Source: Gemmatimonadota bacterium
GTDB lineage: Bacteria; Gemmatimonadota; Gemmatimonadetes; Gemmatimonadales; GWC2-71-9
Assembly (NCBI GenBank): GCA_016874005.1
Contig: VGVQ01000001.1
Span: 310,001-374,000, forward strand
Reading direction: 5' to 3'
Length of the DNA: 64,000 bases
Position 1 is the stretch's first letter. Every line of letters begins with the position of its first letter. The position numbers and the translations under genes are program-made. Below the pieces are notes generated by a model. That model was not told the origin of the DNA. It worked only from the letters and a program-made list of their open reading frames with translations, and made no database searches. This document shows positions 42,774 to 51,871 of the stretch, one piece after another.

Positions 42774-43922
42774 CTACCGCTCGTTTCGCGACCGCGCAAG
42801 CCCCCACGCCTCGACGGCCGTGGCCAACTGCTCCGCGGTGACCGACAGTGGAGGCAGGAACCGAACCACATCCGTCCCGGCCGGAATGGCCAGGACGAGC
42901 CGTTCTTGGAGCGCCTTGAGCACTCGGTCACGCGAAGGGCCCACGGCGGCGCCGATCATCAGGCCTCTTCCCCGCACCTCGTCCCCGGACATCGCGGCCA
43001 GCCGGTCGGCGAACCAGGCGCCGAGCACCGCCACTCGGGCGAGCAGGTCGGCTTCGAGTGTCGCCAGGGTAGCGAGCACGGCGGCCGCCACCAGCGGATT
43101 CCCCCCGAACGTCGAGGTATGAAGCCCGTTCGTTAGGCGATCCGCGACGGCCGCACTCATCGCCGCGACCCCGACCGGCAGCCCGCCGGCGAGCCCTTTA
43201 CCCAGGCAGAGCAGGTCGGGCGCGATTCCCTCCCGCTCGGCGACCGTGAAGGTGCCGGTCCGGCCGCAGCCGGTCTGGATTTCGTCGAGGATCACCAACA
43301 CGCCCCGCGCTCGGCAGAGCTCGAGCACGGTGCGCAGGTATCCGGCCGGCGGTACCACCACGCCGCCTTCGCCTTGAATCGGCTCCAGCACCACCGCGGC
43401 CACGCTGTCGTCGATGGCCTCGGCGAGGGCGTCGAGCGAGCCGTAGAGTACGTGGCGAACCGGCAGCAGCATCCGATCGAACAGCGCCCGGTACTTCCCG
43501 GCCTCGGTCAGCGCCAGCGCGCCAATGGTCTTGCCGTGGAACCCACCGGTCGCCGCGATGAAGGTTGGCCGCTGACGGGTAGCCGCCGCGAACTTGATGG
43601 CGGCCTCGATGGCCTCCGCCCCCGAATTGCCCCAGTACAAAGCGGCGCCCTCGGCGAACATCGGGAGGCGGCGCAGCACGGCCGTCGATGCCCGGAGCCG
43701 CACCTCGCTGGTGAAGCTCCCGTGGAGACCGATCAGCGCCCGCGACTGGCTCGCGATCGCCTCGAGAATCGCCGGATTGCCGTGCCCCAGGAGATTCGCG
43801 CCGTAGTTGGTCATCAGATCGAGGTAGCGGGTCCCATCCTTCGCGAAGAGGTAGGCCCCCTCCCCGCGAACGATGCTGAGGCCGCGACTCGGATAGAGAT
43901 CGGCCAGGGGGCCCCTAGCCAT
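42774..43922 (-). CDS. lysJ: LysW-aminoadipate semialdehyde aminotransferase
   Basis: 382-aa class III PLP aminotransferase. LDEIQTGCGRTG and CLGKGLAGGLP (PLP Lys) are present, with THTSTFGGNPL-type phosphate-binding region (LHTSTFGGNPL here). ArgD/LysJ enzymes transaminate N-acetylglutamate or LysW-aminoadipate semialdehyde. Membership in a lysW-led operon makes LysJ the likely role; dual use in arginine synthesis is possible. Its start overlaps the lysZ stop by 8 bp. Last gene of the lysine operon. Confidence 0.88.
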   Translation of the reverse strand: MARGPLADLYPSRGLSIVRGEGAYLFAKDGTRYLDLMTNYGANLLGHGNPAILEAIASQSRALIGLHGSFTSEVRLRASTAVLRRLPMFAEGAALYWGNSGAEAIEAAIKFAAATRQRPTFIAATGGFHGKTIGALALTEAGKYRALFDRMLLPVRHVLYGSLDALAEAIDDSVAAVVLEPIQGEGGVVVPPAGYLRTVLELCRARGVLVILDEIQTGCGRTGTFTVAEREGIAPDLLCLGKGLAGGLPVGVAAMSAAVADRLTNGLHTSTFGGNPLVAAAVLATLATLEADLLARVAVLGAWFADRLAAMSGDEVRGRGLMIGAAVGPSRDRVLKALQERLVLAIPAGTDVVRFLPPLSVTAEQLATAVEAWGLARSRNER

Positions 43923-44724
43923 CGGCGATCACCGTGCCCACCCCGGCGAGGGCGTCAGTCACCGGATGGTCGCGGCGACCGTCCGCCAGCACCACCCAAG
44001 GCGAGGCCCCGCGGAACAACCGGCGCAGGGCGTAGAGCTTCCGCTTGAAGCGCCCCGTCGCCTGGGTCTCGAGGCGCTCCAGCTCGGCCGAGCTGAGATG
44101 GGCGAAGGCCGAATCGGGGCGATCCGGGTCGCGGAGCAGGCCGGCGGCCTCGACCAATTGGACCACCCGAGGGATGTTCATCGCCTCGCGAATCAACGCG
44201 ACGACATCATCGTTTTCCGCGTTGACCGGGTAACCGAGCTCGTCGATCAGCGGCACCGTCAACACGGGTGTGTACCCGGCCGTGAGGAGAAGCTCCAGCA
44301 AGGCCGCGTTGACGCCCGCCGGCTTACCCGAGCGATCGCGAATCAGGATCGTCTTCTCGCCTTGGCGGGTTCGGATCCCGACGTTGCGCCGAGCCGTCAC
44401 CACCCGCCCGTCCAGGCCGGTGAGACCAATGGCGTTGCGCCCGAACCGCTGGAGCGCCGACACCAAGCTGGTGTTGGCCAGCCCAGCGTAGGCCATCGAG
44501 AGGAGATCGATCGCCTCGTCGTCCGAGAAGACGCTGCTGTAGCCGGACACCGAGGTGATCACCCGTTTTTCGACCCCGAGGCGTATCGCCAGGGCGTCGC
44601 GGACCGCGTTGGCTCCTTGCACGACGATCACCGGGTTCGCCAAGGACCCGAGATCCCGGGCCACTCCCAGGAGGTTGATGGATGCGCCGCCGCCGACCTT
44701 GATCAAGATGAGATCGGCGATCAT
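43915..44724 (-). CDS. lysZ: LysW-aminoadipate kinase
   Basis: 269-aa amino-acid kinase fold enzyme. LILIKVGGGASIN and VIVVQGANAVRDALA match the N-acetylglutamate kinase/LysZ pattern, as does VPLIDELGYPVNAENDDVVA. It phosphorylates the side-chain carboxyl of carrier-bound aminoadipate. The frame continues far upstream across the GATase gene, but ATG 44724 overlaps the GATase stop (ATGA) and gives the normal N-terminus. Arg-type activity on other carriers cannot be excluded. Confidence 0.9.
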   Translation of the reverse strand: MIADLILIKVGGGASINLLGVARDLGSLANPVIVVQGANAVRDALAIRLGVEKRVITSVSGYSSVFSDDEAIDLLSMAYAGLANTSLVSALQRFGRNAIGLTGLDGRVVTARRNVGIRTRQGEKTILIRDRSGKPAGVNAALLELLLTAGYTPVLTVPLIDELGYPVNAENDDVVALIREAMNIPRVVQLVEAAGLLRDPDRPDSAFAHLSSAELERLETQATGRFKRKLYALRRLFRGASPWVVLADGRRDHPVTDALAGVGTVIADG

Positions 44725-45401
44725 GGGAGGGCCAGCTCGAGGATGGTTCCGTTGGGGATCGGCTCCCAGCGTGGCGCCGGCGCCATCCGGTGAAGGCCGG
44801 CGGACTCGGCGGGCCACGGCTCCGAGCTGACGATCACCCGATCGTCGACGGTCGCCCGGTGCATCGTGAAGTATTCGTGGTCTACACCGAACCGGGTGAC
44901 CACCCTGAAGATCGCCGAGGAGGCCAGGACCAGGTTCATCGCGCGGAGATATCGCGTCCGTCGGGCGACGACCTCCACCGCCCTGGCCAAGGCGGCGTGA
45001 TCGCGATCGCCCCCGAGTCGGCGGATGAACCGGAAGAGCCGTTCCGCTCCAATCCGCCCGGCGACCGAGAGTCGGACCCCGCGCAACTCGCCGTTGAAGG
45101 CGAACGCCCACCCGCCGTCGCAGAACGGCATGTTGTTCTCGACGGCGATCCCCTCGTTGCCGAAGGCGCTCCGAGCGTGGGCCACGAACCGGCGGGTCGC
45201 CGGTAGTGGAGGCGGAGTGTCCTCCCACAACGGCACGATCGAGTGGTGACAGTCCCATCGGGCCTGGGCGTCGTTCCACCAGGCACAGCCCCACCCGTCT
45301 CCCTGATATTCCTTGCTCCTCTTCGCCACGACCGCCAGGGCGGCGATGGCGTCGGCCGGATCTCGAGGGCTGGCGGAGGCGACGGCGACCAGGCGACACA
45401 T
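44721..45401 (-). CDS. stand-alone class II glutamine amidotransferase in the lysine operon
   Basis: 226-aa Ntn-hydrolase of the YafJ/GATase_4 type with no synthetase domain. The nucleophile is Cys2, and GDGWGCAWW, HARSA and FAFNGEL (oxyanion Asn103-Gly104) are family motifs. Glutamine-pocket residues differ. The usual TDSE segment, whose Asp binds the free alpha-amino group, reads IGAE (117-120). The NTHPF loop reads NNMPF. So the enzyme may act on a Gln whose amino group is in a peptide bond. It lies four bases after lysY and overlaps lysZ. With LysW ending in Gln, deamidation of LysW is the favoured hypothesis. Confidence 0.85.
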   Translation of the reverse strand: MCRLVAVASASPRDPADAIAALAVVAKRSKEYQGDGWGCAWWNDAQARWDCHHSIVPLWEDTPPPLPATRRFVAHARSAFGNEGIAVENNMPFCDGGWAFAFNGELRGVRLSVAGRIGAERLFRFIRRLGGDRDHAALARAVEVVARRTRYLRAMNLVLASSAIFRVVTRFGVDHEYFTMHRATVDDRVIVSSEPWPAESAGLHRMAPAPRWEPIPNGTILELALP

Positions 45402-45405
45402 CGGG

Positions 45406-46446
45406 TTAGATCGGGTGGAGCCCGGGGAAGCCGAGCCCCGTGGTTTCGTCGAAGCCGTGCATCAGATTGAAGGCCTGGACGGCCTGGCCGGCAGCCCCTT
45501 TCATGAGGTTGTCGATCGCGGCGACGACGACGAGTCGGCGACTGTGCGGGTCGCGGTCGAACCCGATGTCGCAGTAGTTGGTTCCGGTGACCAGCTTCGG
45601 TTCCGGCAGCCGGTGGATGCCGTCCCGCGCCTTGACCAGCCGGATGAACGGCTCCGTGCCGTAGGCGGCGCGGTAGGTCCGCCAGATCTCGCGCTCGTCG
45701 AGGTCGTCGCGGAGGAAGGCGTGACAGGTTACCAGGACCCCTCGGACCATTTCCACGGCGGTCGCGGAGAAGTGGATCGAGATCGGCTGGCCGTTCGAAA
45801 GCTCCTGGATCATCTCGCCGACGTGTCGGTGACCGGTCGGCTGGTACGACCGCACGCATCCGGCGCGCTCCGGATGGTGGGTCGCCTCCGAGAATTCGGC
45901 GCCGCCTTCGCTCGAACCGACCTTGGCCTCGACCACGGTGGCCTGGGGCTCCACCAAACCGGCGTCGTAGAGCGGGGCCAGCGCCAGAATGGTGGCGGTG
46001 GCATTGCACCCGGCGCTCGAGACCCAGGTGGCAGACCGCATCGCTTCGCGATGCCGTTCGGGAATCCCGTAGACGAAGCGTCCCAGGAGGTCGGGCCGGG
46101 AGTGTTCTCGGCCGTACCAGCGCGGGTATCCAGCCGGGTCCTCGAGCCGGAAGTCGGCCGAAAGATCGATGAGACGCGGCGCGAGCGCGGCAAAGCGGTC
46201 GATCTGCTCGATGGCCTGGCCGTGCGGCAGGCAAAGGAACAGCACGTCGGCCGGTTCCAGCCGAGCGGCAGAGACGAAATCGAGCTGGCAGACTTTTCGG
46301 AGATTGGGATGGCGGGAGGATACCGGTTTGCCGGCGTGGCGCCCCGAGGTGACTTGGGTCACCCGGACACCGGGATGCTGGAGCAAGAGCCGGGTGAGCT
46401 CCCCACCGGTGTACCCCGAGCCGCCGACGATCCCAACCCGGATCAT
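45406..46446 (-). CDS. lysY: LysW-aminoadipyl-phosphate reductase
   Basis: 346-aa NADPH-dependent semialdehyde dehydrogenase of the ArgC/LysY family. The Rossmann motif is [19 protein letters not shown], the catalytic Cys is in [16 protein letters not shown], and [10 protein letters not shown] contains the conserved His region. It reduces carrier-bound aminoadipyl phosphate. ATG 46446 overlaps the lysX stop (ATGA); the longer frame upstream is not used. Confidence 0.92.
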   Translation of the reverse strand: MIRVGIVGGSGYTGGELTRLLLQHPGVRVTQVTSGRHAGKPVSSRHPNLRKVCQLDFVSAARLEPADVLFLCLPHGQAIEQIDRFAALAPRLIDLSADFRLEDPAGYPRWYGREHSRPDLLGRFVYGIPERHREAMRSATWVSSAGCNATATILALAPLYDAGLVEPQATVVEAKVGSSEGGAEFSEATHHPERAGCVRSYQPTGHRHVGEMIQELSNGQPISIHFSATAVEMVRGVLVTCHAFLRDDLDEREIWRTYRAAYGTEPFIRLVKARDGIHRLPEPKLVTGTNYCDIGFDRDPHSRRLVVVAAIDNLMKGAAGQAVQAFNLMHGFDETTGLGFPGLHPI

Positions 46447-47297
46447 CGGCGGGCCCGGGCCAGGACGTAGTCGGCGATCCGGCCGGGAATGTTGACCCCG
46501 GTGGGCGCGATGCTGTTGCGATACTCCATCGTGTAGTTGATTTCGTTGACGACGAGGCCATCCGGGGTTTCGAAGATGTCCAGCGCCACGACCGCCCCCT
46601 TTGGCCCCCCCACCGCCCGCGCTCCCGCCGCCGCCAAGTGAGCCAGCTCGGGGGTGATTGGGCAGACGCTGGCCCTGCCTCCTCGGGCGGTGTTGGTGAT
46701 CCAGTGCGGGGAGTCGCGATAGATGGCGGCGATGCACTCGTCGCCGATGACGAACGCTCGGATATCGCGGCCGGGTTTATCGACGTATCGCTGGATGTAG
46801 AAGATCGAGTGGTGGTAGCTGCCCAGCACGGTCTTGTGCTCGAGCAGGGCCTCGGCGGCATCGCGGTCGTTGACCTTGGCGAGCAACCGCCCCCAGGACC
46901 CGACGGCCGGCTTGAGCACCACGGGGTAGCCCATGGCTTCGATAGCCACCAGGGCGGACTCCGGGGTGAATGCCACCCTCACCTCGGGCTGCGGCACGCC
47001 ATGCTCCGCCAGCGCCACCGAGGTCATCAGCTTGTCGCCGCAGGTCGCGGCGACGGCGGCGGAGTTCACACAGGGGATCCCTTGGCTCTCGAACAGGCGG
47101 AGGGCGTGAAGGGCCCGCGAGTGGTTGAGGCAGCGTTCGACGATGACGTCGACCTGGGCGGCCGGTTCACCGAGGGTGAACTGGACGGCGCGGTCGTCGA
47201 TCATCTCCACCGTGGCTTTCCGCTGCGCGAACTCCGCGAGCAGGAGCTTCTCCTCGGGGCGAATCAGCGAATGGAGGAACCCCACCCGAACAGTCAC
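46443..47297 (-). CDS. lysX: LysW-aminoadipate ligase
   Basis: 284-aa ATP-grasp ligase of the RimK/LysX family that joins the amino group of alpha-aminoadipate to the C-terminal side-chain carboxyl of LysW. Seen: [27 protein letters not shown] and the late [18 protein letters not shown]. The EYRNS region is of the LysX rather than the glutamate (ArgX) kind, as far as I can judge. GTG 47297 overlaps the lysW stop (GTGA). The ligase needs a free carboxyl, which LysW as encoded (terminal Gln) lacks. Confidence 0.92.
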   Translation of the reverse strand: MTVRVGFLHSLIRPEEKLLLAEFAQRKATVEMIDDRAVQFTLGEPAAQVDVIVERCLNHSRALHALRLFESQGIPCVNSAAVAATCGDKLMTSVALAEHGVPQPEVRVAFTPESALVAIEAMGYPVVLKPAVGSWGRLLAKVNDRDAAEALLEHKTVLGSYHHSIFYIQRYVDKPGRDIRAFVIGDECIAAIYRDSPHWITNTARGGRASVCPITPELAHLAAAGARAVGGPKGAVVALDIFETPDGLVVNEINYTMEYRNSIAPTGVNIPGRIADYVLARARR

Positions 47298-47467
47298 TGA
47301 CCCCAGTCCTCCTCCTCCATCGGGGCTTCCCGAACCACTGGGGGGGCGACCGTGACCACCTCGAGTTCGCTGCCGCATTCGCGGCACCGGACGAGTTCCG
47401 ACGGCATGGCGTCGGGGGTGAGGGGGACGGTCGCGTCACAGACGGGACAGACGGCATTGGCGGACAT
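47294..47467 (-). CDS. lysW: amino-group carrier protein LysW with C-terminal Gln
   Basis: 57-aa acidic carrier protein that protects the amino group during lysine synthesis. A zinc knuckle is formed by Cys7, Cys10, Cys28 and Cys31. The tail reads EEEDWGQ, whereas the usual LysW tail is EDWGE with the final Glu as attachment site. The last codon is CAG directly before TGA, so the change is in the gene and needs one base difference from GAG. First gene of the operon, coupled to lysX. Confidence 0.93.
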   Translation of the reverse strand: MSANAVCPVCDATVPLTPDAMPSELVRCRECGSELEVVTVAPPVVREAPMEEEDWGQ

Positions 47468-47551
47468 CGCGGCGGCTCGCTGGCAGGACGGCCGCCCAAC
47501 TTGCCGTGCCTCGCGCCGGCTCGCCACCGTTTGCCGAGGATATTTCAAAAA

Positions 47552-47566
47552 AACTCACAAAGTGTT
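47552..47566. promoter_or_regulatory. dyad operator/promoter between lysW and the ACT regulator
   Basis: AACTCACAAAGTGTT is an imperfect inverted repeat (AACTC / GTGTT arms, CAC-3-GTG core) in an A/T-rich stretch of 47541-47573 that stands out in this G+C-rich window. On the minus strand TTAACA and AAATAT with a 17-base gap could serve as a weak promoter for lysW. It is a natural site for control of both divergent genes. Confidence 0.45.
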
Positions 47567-47577
47567 AAAATTTGCCA

Positions 47578-48228
47578 ATGACCAGAATCGCCGACGTCGT
47601 GGAGCGGGAGGTTCGTCGACTGCCGTTCGTCGAAGCGGCCCTGGGAGACGGGTTGTTCAACATGTCCGCCCTCGCCCGCCAGCTGCAGCCCCGCATCCGT
47701 CGGGTCATCGGCCGGCCGGTCAGCGACTCCGCGATCATGATGGCCCTCCGCCGGCTCGAGCCCAGGGTCACCCGCCGCCTGGTCGGCCCACGCCACGCGG
47801 CGGCACCCGTCACCGAACTCACGGTCCGGTCTGACCTGATGGAGTTCGCCTTCCTCTCGAGCCCGACCATCCGCACCAAGCAGGGGCGGCTCCTCGCTCG
47901 GCTCGGCCGATTTCAGGATGCCTTCGTCACCTTCACCCAAGGCGTTTCGCAGGCCATGCTGATCGTCAACGACCGCTTCGAGCGGCAAGTGGAGGAGTGT
48001 TTCGACGGGGAACACCGGGTCGCGACGGTCAAGGGCCTCTCGGCGATCGTGCTCCGGCTCGCGCCAAGCGTCGTCCGGACACCGGGGGCGTACTACCGAA
48101 TCCTCAAGCAACTGGCGTGGGATCACGTCAACGTGATCGACGTGGTCTCCACCTACACCGAGTTCACCATCGTCATCGAAGACCGCCAGGTCGACGTCGC
48201 CTTCGCGGCTCTCCGGGCGATTGCCTGA
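47578..48228 (+). CDS. ACT-domain regulatory protein, divergent from the lysine operon
   Basis: 216 aa, no signal peptide. The N-terminal part (about 1-75) looks like a winged helix (FNMSALARQLQPRIRRVIGRPVSDSAIMMALRRL in pattern). The C-terminus resembles an aspartate-kinase-type ACT domain (DHVNVIDVVSTYTEFTIVI), which binds amino acids. ATG 47578 or TTG 47572 can be the start. Its position opposite lysW with a shared dyad suggests an amino-acid-responsive (lysine?) regulator of the operon. This role is inferred. Confidence 0.65.
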   Translation: MTRIADVVEREVRRLPFVEAALGDGLFNMSALARQLQPRIRRVIGRPVSDSAIMMALRRLEPRVTRRLVGPRHAAAPVTELTVRSDLMEFAFLSSPTIRTKQGRLLARLGRFQDAFVTFTQGVSQAMLIVNDRFERQVEECFDGEHRVATVKGLSAIVLRLAPSVVRTPGAYYRILKQLAWDHVNVIDVVSTYTEFTIVIEDRQVDVAFAALRAIA

Positions 48229-48241
48229 GCGGCGAGGATCG

Positions 48242-48754
48242 TCAGAGCCGGGTCTTCTCCTCGACCCCGGTCCGGATCCGTTCCTCCAAGGCGCCTTGGG
48301 AGTAACACCAGATCCGCCCACTGGCGGCTCCGCTGTTGTCGAGTCCAACACCCAGGACAAACGTGAAGAGCGACGTCGTCCCGGACGAGTTGGGGCGCAC
48401 GGTCGTCAGCACGGTCAACGCCACCTCGTATTGGTCGGCGTTGGGAACCGATCTGGTCGAGCCGCAGTCCACGAATGCCGACAAGCGCTCCTTGCCGAGG
48501 CGGGTCCGGACCCGCTGGTAGCAGGAGCCGAGACGGAAGTTGCCGGCCTCCCGAAAGTTGACCTCGAGGCCCAGGTCGGTGTAGACCGCGGCCAGGATCT
48601 TCCAGACCTGATTCGGCGGGACCGGCACGACCGCCTCGGCCCCCAAGGTATCGATTGCCCGAGGATGCAGCCGATCCCTGGCGACCGGCACCTGTTGACT
48701 CATCGGCGTTCCGCCACAGCCCATCACCGCCAGCGCCACCAAGACCTCGTTCAT
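48242..48754 (-). CDS. hypothetical lipoprotein
   Basis: 170 aa with a lipoprotein-type start (VLVALAVMGCGG, Cys at about residue 14). The mature part has mixed alpha/beta character (VWKILAAVYTDLGLEVNF; NADQYEVALTVLTTV) and three further Cys. I do not recognise the family. ATG 48754 begins the signal; the frame goes eleven codons further. It ends 13 bases from the convergent ACT regulator. Confidence 0.65.
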   Translation of the reverse strand: MNEVLVALAVMGCGGTPMSQQVPVARDRLHPRAIDTLGAEAVVPVPPNQVWKILAAVYTDLGLEVNFREAGNFRLGSCYQRVRTRLGKERLSAFVDCGSTRSVPNADQYEVALTVLTTVRPNSSGTTSLFTFVLGVGLDNSGAASGRIWCYSQGALEERIRTGVEEKTRL

Positions 48755-48894
48755 CGCGACTCCTTGACCGGACCGGGAATCGAGCACGGTGCTCGCGCGC
48801 GCCGGGGCCGCTGGGATACTAGAGAAGCGGATCGGAGCGCGCTAGACTGGCCGAAGGGTTTTCGACCATTTCACCGGTCTGGAGGTGGCTTTCG

Positions 48895-50256
48895 ATGTCC
48901 ATCGCTCCCTTGCTTGCGGCCTTGGCGGCCCCGGCACTGGTTCTGACCCAAGCCGGGCAGCCAGATCCCCTGGTGATCAAGCATCGGCCCACGACCGAGC
49001 GGTTGATCGCCGCGGCCCTGGCCGACAGCGCCGGATGGGATCGGATCGCCGAATTGACCGATCGCTTCGGACATCGGCTGTCCGGCTCCGCCGCCCTCGA
49101 ACACGCCATCGATTGGGTCATCGATCGGATGAAAGCCGATGGGTTGGAACAAGTCCGCGGGGAGCCCGTGATGGTGCCCCGATGGGTCCGCGGCCGGGAG
49201 TCGGCGGAGATGGTCCAACCACGCTACGGCAAGCTTCCGATGCTGGGACTGGGCGGTTCGATCGGTACCCCGCCTGGTGGGATCACCGCGGAGGTCCTGG
49301 TGGTATCGAGCTTCGCGGATCTCGAAGCCAACGCGGCCAAGGCCCGGGGCCGGATCGTTCTGTCCGACGTTCCGTTCACGACCTATGGCGCCACCGTTCA
49401 GTACCGCGGCCGCGGGGCGATCGCCGCCGCCAAGGTTGGCGCGGTGGCGAGCATGATCCGCTCGGTCGGACCCTTTGGGATGCGAACCCCGCACACCGGT
49501 GGAATGGGCTACGATAGCGCGACGGCCAAGATCCCCGGGTTGGCGATCACCGCGGAAGACGCGGCGATGATGCATCGAATGCAACGTCGCGGCGAACGGA
49601 TCGTCGTGCACCTCGAGATGGGTGCCCACACGCTCCCGGATGCTCCGTCCCGCAATGTGGTCGGGGAGATCGTGGGGAGAGAGTACCCCGACCAGATCGT
49701 GGTGATGGGCGGGCATATCGATTCCTGGGACGTGGGAACGGGCGCGATGGACGACGCCGGCGGTGTGGTCATCGCGTGGGAGGCGGTTCGACTGATGCAC
49801 CGGCTCGGGATCCGACCGAGACGAACCATCCGGGTCGTGGGCTGGACCAATGAGGAAAACGGCCTTCGGGGGGGCACCGGGTATCGCGATACCCACCGCG
49901 ACGAGCTGGCCAAGCACGTCCTGGCCATCGAATCCGACGGCGGGGTCTTCCGCCCGACCGGCTTCGGCTTCACCGGCTCCGACGCCGCCCGGGCATTGCT
50001 GCGCCGGATCGCGCCGCTCCTCGCGCCGGTCGGGGCCGATTCGATCGGACCCCAAGGAGGCGGTGCGGACATCGGCCCGATCATGCAACTCGGGGTGCCG
50101 GGAATGTCCCACAACGTCGATGGCACCCGATACTTCTGGTATCACCACAGCGAGGCCGACAACGTCGACAAGCTCGATCCGAGGGAGGTCGCCATGAACG
50201 TCGCCGCCATGGCCGTGATGGGGTATCTGGTGGCCGAGGAGGGACTGCCTCGCTAG
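48895..50256 (+). CDS. secreted M28 peptidase (carboxypeptidase Q-like)
   Basis: 453 aa with a signal peptide (PLLAALAAPALVLTQAG). The M28 zinc ligands are in MGGHIDSWDVGTGAMDDAGG, TNEENGLRGG, ESDGG and the distal His in YHHSEADNVD. A PA-like insertion occupies the middle (FTTYGATVQYRGRGA). Overall order fits carboxypeptidase Q-like dipeptidases. GGAGG precedes ATG 48895 by nine bases. It overlaps the convergent activator gene by 4 bp. Confidence 0.92.
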   Translation: MSIAPLLAALAAPALVLTQAGQPDPLVIKHRPTTERLIAAALADSAGWDRIAELTDRFGHRLSGSAALEHAIDWVIDRMKADGLEQVRGEPVMVPRWVRGRESAEMVQPRYGKLPMLGLGGSIGTPPGGITAEVLVVSSFADLEANAAKARGRIVLSDVPFTTYGATVQYRGRGAIAAAKVGAVASMIRSVGPFGMRTPHTGGMGYDSATAKIPGLAITAEDAAMMHRMQRRGERIVVHLEMGAHTLPDAPSRNVVGEIVGREYPDQIVVMGGHIDSWDVGTGAMDDAGGVVIAWEAVRLMHRLGIRPRRTIRVVGWTNEENGLRGGTGYRDTHRDELAKHVLAIESDGGVFRPTGFGFTGSDAARALLRRIAPLLAPVGADSIGPQGGGADIGPIMQLGVPGMSHNVDGTRYFWYHHSEADNVDKLDPREVAMNVAAMAVMGYLVAEEGLPR

Positions 50257-51671
50257 CGGGGCCGGGCGATCCCGAGCTTCTTCATCCTGGCCTCCAGCGT
50301 GGTCGGCTTGAGGTTCAGAACCTCCGCGGCGCCGCCCGGCCCGCTCACCTTCCAGCCGGTCCGTTCCAGGGTTCGAGCGATGTGATCCCGCTCGAGGTCC
50401 TCGAGCGTCTTCGATCCGGCCAGCGCCACGGGCGGCGCCACCGGGTTGTACTGACCGGTGGCCCACTCGCCCAGCTGAAGGCTCGTCCCCGCGGTGATGA
50501 TCACCGACCGTTCGATCAGATTGGCCAACTCCCGAATGTTGCCCGGCCAGCTGTGGGCGCTCAACGCCTCGAGGACTCGAGGCGGGATCGCCTCGATCCG
50601 CTTGCCAAGGCGATTCGCGTACTCGGCGGTGAAATGACTCACCAGGATCGGGATGTCCTCGCGACGTTCCCGAAGCGGGGGATTGCGAATCGGAAAGACG
50701 TTCAACCGGTAGTACAGGTCCTGGCGGAACACCCCAGCGGCGACGGCAGCCGGGAGATCCCGGTGGGTCGCGGCGATCACCCGGACATCGACCTTGATGG
50801 TCTCCGTTCCGCCGACGCGGATGAATTCCCCCTCTTGGAGAACCCGGAGGAGCTTCACCTGAAGGTCGAGGGGGAGATCGCCGATCTCGTCGAGGAACAG
50901 CGTCCCACCATCGGCCAGCTCGAAACGGCCGACCTTGCGGGCCACCGCGCCGGTAAAGGCGCCCTTCTCGTGCCCGAACAGCTCGCTTTCGACCAGGCTC
51001 GACGCGAAGGCGCCGCAGTTGACCGCCACCAGCGGCCTGGTGGCCCGAAGGCTTCGCTGATGGATGGCTCGGGCGATGAGTTCCTTGCCGGTGCCGGTTT
51101 CGCCGGTGATGAGCACGGTGGTGTCGGTGGCGGCGACTTGCCCGATCTTGTCGAGGACGCGGCGAATCCCGGGACTCGACCCGACGATCTCGCCGGTCTC
51201 GCGCTCCTGGACCTCGACCCGCCGGGCGAGATCTCGCTCGGCCGAAACGTCGTTGACCGCCAGCCAGATTCCGGTCACCAGGTCGGCTTCGACCACACCG
51301 ATCACCGTCGCCCGCAGGTAACGGGGAGCACCGGGATTGGCGACCCTGACCTCGGCTTGGTCGAGCCGAAATCCGTCCCGCACGAACCGTTCGGCGGACT
51401 CGCTTCGGGCCAGAACCCCGCCGGTGACGAGCTGGCCGAGTCGGCGGCCCAAGAGGGCCCCGGCGGTGGCGCCTTGCAGCTGGTCGAAAGCGGGGTTGGA
51501 ATACACCAGATGGCCCTTGCCCAGGAGTTCTTCCGCGATGATGGCGGGAGGGGCCGACCTGGGGAGCCGGGTCTCGAGGCTGAGCCTGGCAATGGCGATC
51601 GGCAATACATCGAGGAACCGCTCGACCTGCGCTAGGTCCGTTGGCGACAGCGAACTGACCAAACCGATCAT
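50253..51671 (-). CDS. sigma-54-dependent transcriptional activator
   Basis: 472-aa enhancer-binding protein. A PAS-like sensory domain lies at residues 15-155 ([19 protein letters not shown]). The AAA+ domain has Walker A (GETGTGKE), the sigma-54 loop GAFTGA, Walker B ([10 protein letters not shown]) and arginine fingers in [10 protein letters not shown] Fis-type HTH closes the protein ([22 protein letters not shown]). No receiver domain, so it is probably triggered by a ligand bound to the PAS part. ATG 51671 is chosen. Tandem palindromes 1 kb upstream (52650) could be its sites. Confidence 0.92.
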   Translation of the reverse strand: MIGLVSSLSPTDLAQVERFLDVLPIAIARLSLETRLPRSAPPAIIAEELLGKGHLVYSNPAFDQLQGATAGALLGRRLGQLVTGGVLARSESAERFVRDGFRLDQAEVRVANPGAPRYLRATVIGVVEADLVTGIWLAVNDVSAERDLARRVEVQERETGEIVGSSPGIRRVLDKIGQVAATDTTVLITGETGTGKELIARAIHQRSLRATRPLVAVNCGAFASSLVESELFGHEKGAFTGAVARKVGRFELADGGTLFLDEIGDLPLDLQVKLLRVLQEGEFIRVGGTETIKVDVRVIAATHRDLPAAVAAGVFRQDLYYRLNVFPIRNPPLRERREDIPILVSHFTAEYANRLGKRIEAIPPRVLEALSAHSWPGNIRELANLIERSVIITAGTSLQLGEWATGQYNPVAPPVALAGSKTLEDLERDHIARTLERTGWKVSGPGGAAEVLNLKPTTLEARMKKLGIARPR

Positions 51672-51816
51672 CGGATCTCGCTTCGAGCGCCCGGGCCAGA
51701 CCCGGGGATCATGAGATCGCTCCGGAAGCAACAACACCATCGACCGGACCCTGCTGGGGTACGGTCGATGCAACCCCGCATTCGTGAAAATGGTTCCCGG
51801 TCCGCCATCGAACAAG

Positions 51817-51847
51817 GCGCCCCCCGGTCGGCACACTCGAGGGGCGC
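51817..51847 (-). terminator. possible terminator after the ECF sigma gene
   Basis: GCGCCCC and GGGGCGC arms enclose a 17-base loop that can pair further (TCG/CGA). On the minus strand CTTGTT follows. It lies about 25 bases after the sigma stop and before the sigma-54 activator gene. The rest of the 200-base gap shows nothing further. Confidence 0.5.
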
Positions 51848-51871
51848 GAAGTGGCATGGTTCGGCGCGGTG

